NCBI GenBank assembly: GCA_026708325.1
Contig: JAPOVC010000019.1
Span: 1-52,991, forward strand
Direction: 5' to 3'
Length of the DNA: 52,991 nucleotides
DNA from: Anaerolineaceae bacterium
GTDB lineage: Bacteria; Chloroflexota; Anaerolineae; Aggregatilineales; Phototrophicaceae
Under the pieces are notes generated by a model, which searched no databases, was not told where the DNA came from, and saw only the letters and a program-made list of their open reading frames with translations. Positions 51,279 through 52,991 of this stretch are shown here, piece after piece (position 1 is the stretch's first letter; each line of letters opens with the position of its first letter). Both the position numbers and the translations under genes were made by a program.

Positions 51279-52991
51279 CGCTGAACCTGACTGCGGCCCA
51301 GCGGCGCGCCATCGAAACGCATGACCGCAACCTGGTGGTGCTGGCGGCGGCGGGTTCGGGCAAGACCCATGTGCTGGTCGAACGCATGCTGGCCCTGCTC
51401 GATGCCAATCCCGACTGGCCGCTGGAATCGCTGGTGGCGATAACTTTCACGCGCAAGGCCGGGCGCGAAATGCGCGAGCGTCTGCGTGACAGGCTGCGGG
51501 AACGCAGTCAAAGCGCTGCGCCAGACGACAGAGAACGCTGGGGTCGGCATCTGGCCAGCGTGGACAATGCCTGTATCGACACAATTCACTCGCTTTGCAC
51601 GAGAGTCCTTGGGCTCAGCGCGGCAGAGGCGCGCCTGGATCCTGAGTTCACGGTGCTGGATGAGGATGAATCCGACGTGGCGCTGGATGAAGCGCTGGAA
51701 GAGACCTTACTGCAAATGGCGGAGGCAGGAGACCCGTCGCTCGCGCTCTTTGCGGAATACGACCGCGAACAAATCATGGTGGCTTTGCGCGAGCAAGTGC
51801 CCAACCCAGTCCCCGCCCCTGTCCCTGACGACCTGCTGGAACAGTGGCGTAGAGAGTGGGAGCGCGAAGCCAGGGCGTCGCTTCAGAGTTTTCGCGATTC
51901 ACCCGCATTCACCGAAGCGTTGACCTGGGAGCCGCCACATGGCTGGCCGGAAAACGACAGGCTGGGCGACGTCTGGGCGCTCTGCCGGCCCCTGTGCGTT
52001 GAATTCGAGAATGCCGCTATCGCGCAGTCGCCGGGTCTGTTGCAGGCCATGGATGATGCCATCGACCTGAGAGGCGGAAGGCAGGGCAACTGGGGGAACA
52101 AGGAAACCCTTGAGAAAGCCAGGGGAATGTTGCGGGCGTTGCGCGAGGAAGTTCAGACGCTGATAAAGGAAATCGGCGACGGAGTCACCGACCTCGACCG
52201 GCGCGCGGCTGAATTGCTGCCGCACTGGCGGCGTCTGATTCTGGCGGCGAAAGGGGTCTACGGCGAAAAAAGCAATGCCGGCAACTGGCTTGACTTCAAC
52301 GGCCTGGAACAGCGGGCGCACGAAGTGCTGCAGCAACCCGAGGTACGCGAGCGCTTGCGGCGTGAGTTCAGACAGGTGCTGGTCGACGAATTTCACGACA
52401 CCAGTCCGCTGCAATGGAAGATCATTCGCGCCCTGGCGGACCCCAGAGAGCCGGGTCGGCTCTTCATCGTCGGCGACCCGCGCCAGAGCATTTACGGCTT
52501 CCGTGGCGCGGACGTGGGTAACTTCAAAGAAGCGTTGGATGAAGTCAGGTCCGCCGGCGGGTTGATGGTGACGCTGTCGCAGTCCTTCCGTTCGCACCAA
52601 CCCCTGCTGGACGTGTTGAACACAATCCATCGTGTAGCCCTGCCGGACAACAGACATGAGCCGATGGCGTCTGAACGAAAGAGGGCGCCCGGAGACCATC
52701 CGCCCCTGGAATTCTTGCAATTGGACACAAGGGCGGCCGGACTCAGTGCGGAAGAGGGCCGTGATTGGCTGGCGCGTGATCTCGCCAGAAGGCTGCAAGA
52801 CCTGGTGGCGGAGGGTTGCCCGATAGTCGACAGTGAGTCCGGAGAGACCCGTCACCTCAAATACGGTGACGTGGCGCTGCTGTTTCGCACGCACAATCGC
52901 ATGCCGGAGTACGAAAGGGCATTTGCCGAACTGGCGTTGCCCTTCGTGACCTTGGGCGGACGGGGATTCTACGGGCGCCAGGAGGTGCTGG
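51275..52991 (+). CDS. addA: AddA/RecB-like UvrD-family helicase (3' end outside window)
   Basis: The first ~572 residues of a superfamily 1 DNA helicase, the motor partner of AddB. Seen are the Q-motif region LTAAQRRAIE, Walker A AAAGSGKT, motif Ia ITFTRKAGREM and the AddA-like IDTIHSLC. Motif II is VLVDEFHDTSPLQW, followed by motif III GDPRQSIYGFRGAD and motif IV LSQSFRSH. The GTG at 51275 overlaps the addB stop (GTGA) and has AGGAGG 7 nt upstream, which decides the start. The frame is open to the window end, so the C-terminal half and any nuclease domain are not visible. Confidence 0.92.
   Translation, partial: MTLNLTAAQRRAIETHDRNLVVLAAAGSGKTHVLVERMLALLDANPDWPLESLVAITFTRKAGREMRERLRDRLRERSQSAAPDDRERWGRHLASVDNACIDTIHSLCTRVLGLSAAEARLDPEFTVLDEDESDVALDEALEETLLQMAEAGDPSLALFAEYDREQIMVALREQVPNPVPAPVPDDLLEQWRREWEREARASLQSFRDSPAFTEALTWEPPHGWPENDRLGDVWALCRPLCVEFENAAIAQSPGLLQAMDDAIDLRGGRQGNWGNKETLEKARGMLRALREEVQTLIKEIGDGVTDLDRRAAELLPHWRRLILAAKGVYGEKSNAGNWLDFNGLEQRAHEVLQQPEVRERLRREFRQVLVDEFHDTSPLQWKIIRALADPREPGRLFIVGDPRQSIYGFRGADVGNFKEALDEVRSAGGLMVTLSQSFRSHQPLLDVLNTIHRVALPDNRHEPMASERKRAPGDHPPLEFLQLDTRAAGLSAEEGRDWLARDLARRLQDLVAEGCPIVDSESGETRHLKYGDVALLFRTHNRMPEYERAFAELALPFVTLGGRGFYGRQEVL

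Overview
The window is about 53 kb of GC-rich bacterial DNA with tightly packed genes and many ATGA/GTGA stop-start overlaps. The gene content fits a Chloroflexota genome, perhaps Anaerolineae or a relative. The pointers are many carbohydrate and peptide ABC importers, a serine hydroxymethyltransferase-GcvT fusion, an extra EF-G-like GTPase, a NatAB-type exporter and a TPR-SLT lipoprotein with a Pro/Thr-rich linker. This assignment is inference; there is no rRNA or other marker in the window to fix it.

Region 1 (1-9850): the 3' end of uvrA, then a heparinase II/III-like lyase. Next comes an AT-rich island holding a two-gene restriction-modification system: an amino-type DNA methyltransferase and an Eco29kI-like GIY-YIG endonuclease. 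After it come a Tat-exported family 5 solute-binding protein, a beta-propeller protein and a PL22 oligogalacturonate-lyase-like propeller.

Region 2 (9851-19416): a sugar-import locus. It has three tandem family 1 binding proteins, each with its own candidate promoter in front and a strong hairpin behind. They are followed by one MalF-type and two near-duplicate MalG-type permeases and a large ADP-ribosylglycohydrolase-fold protein. No ATPase is encoded, so a shared MsmX/UgpC-type ATPase elsewhere is implied. With the lyases of region 1, this looks like uptake and breakdown of (probably uronate-containing) oligosaccharides.

Region 3 (19417-26388): a complete Dpp/Opp-type importer (binding protein, two permeases, two ATPases) whose last gene overlaps a class I glutamine-amidotransferase-like peptidase C26. 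A consensus-like promoter precedes it.

Region 4 (26398-42547): housekeeping and envelope genes. These are a minus-strand SHMT/degenerate GcvT-like/GcvT three-domain protein, an EF-G-like GTPase with a near-consensus promoter, FtsH on the minus strand, a YyaL/DUF255 thioredoxin-fold protein, a small unknown protein, a lytic transglycosylase lipoprotein that may be translated from a leaderless mRNA, and a NatA plus two NatB ABC exporter.

Region 5 (42554-52991): a minus-strand glycogen operon, glgA-glgC-glgP, in which GlgA lacks the usual lysine of the KTGGL motif. It is divergent from a plus-strand addB-addA recombination helicase-nuclease pair; addA runs off the window end.

The strongest candidates for something new are the Eco29kI-type nuclease paired with an amino-MTase instead of a C5-MTase, the SHMT-GcvT fusion with its cryptic middle domain, and the three-receptor/two-MalG sugar locus with its ADP-ribosylglycohydrolase-fold protein. 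No tRNA, rRNA, CRISPR array or insertion sequence was seen.
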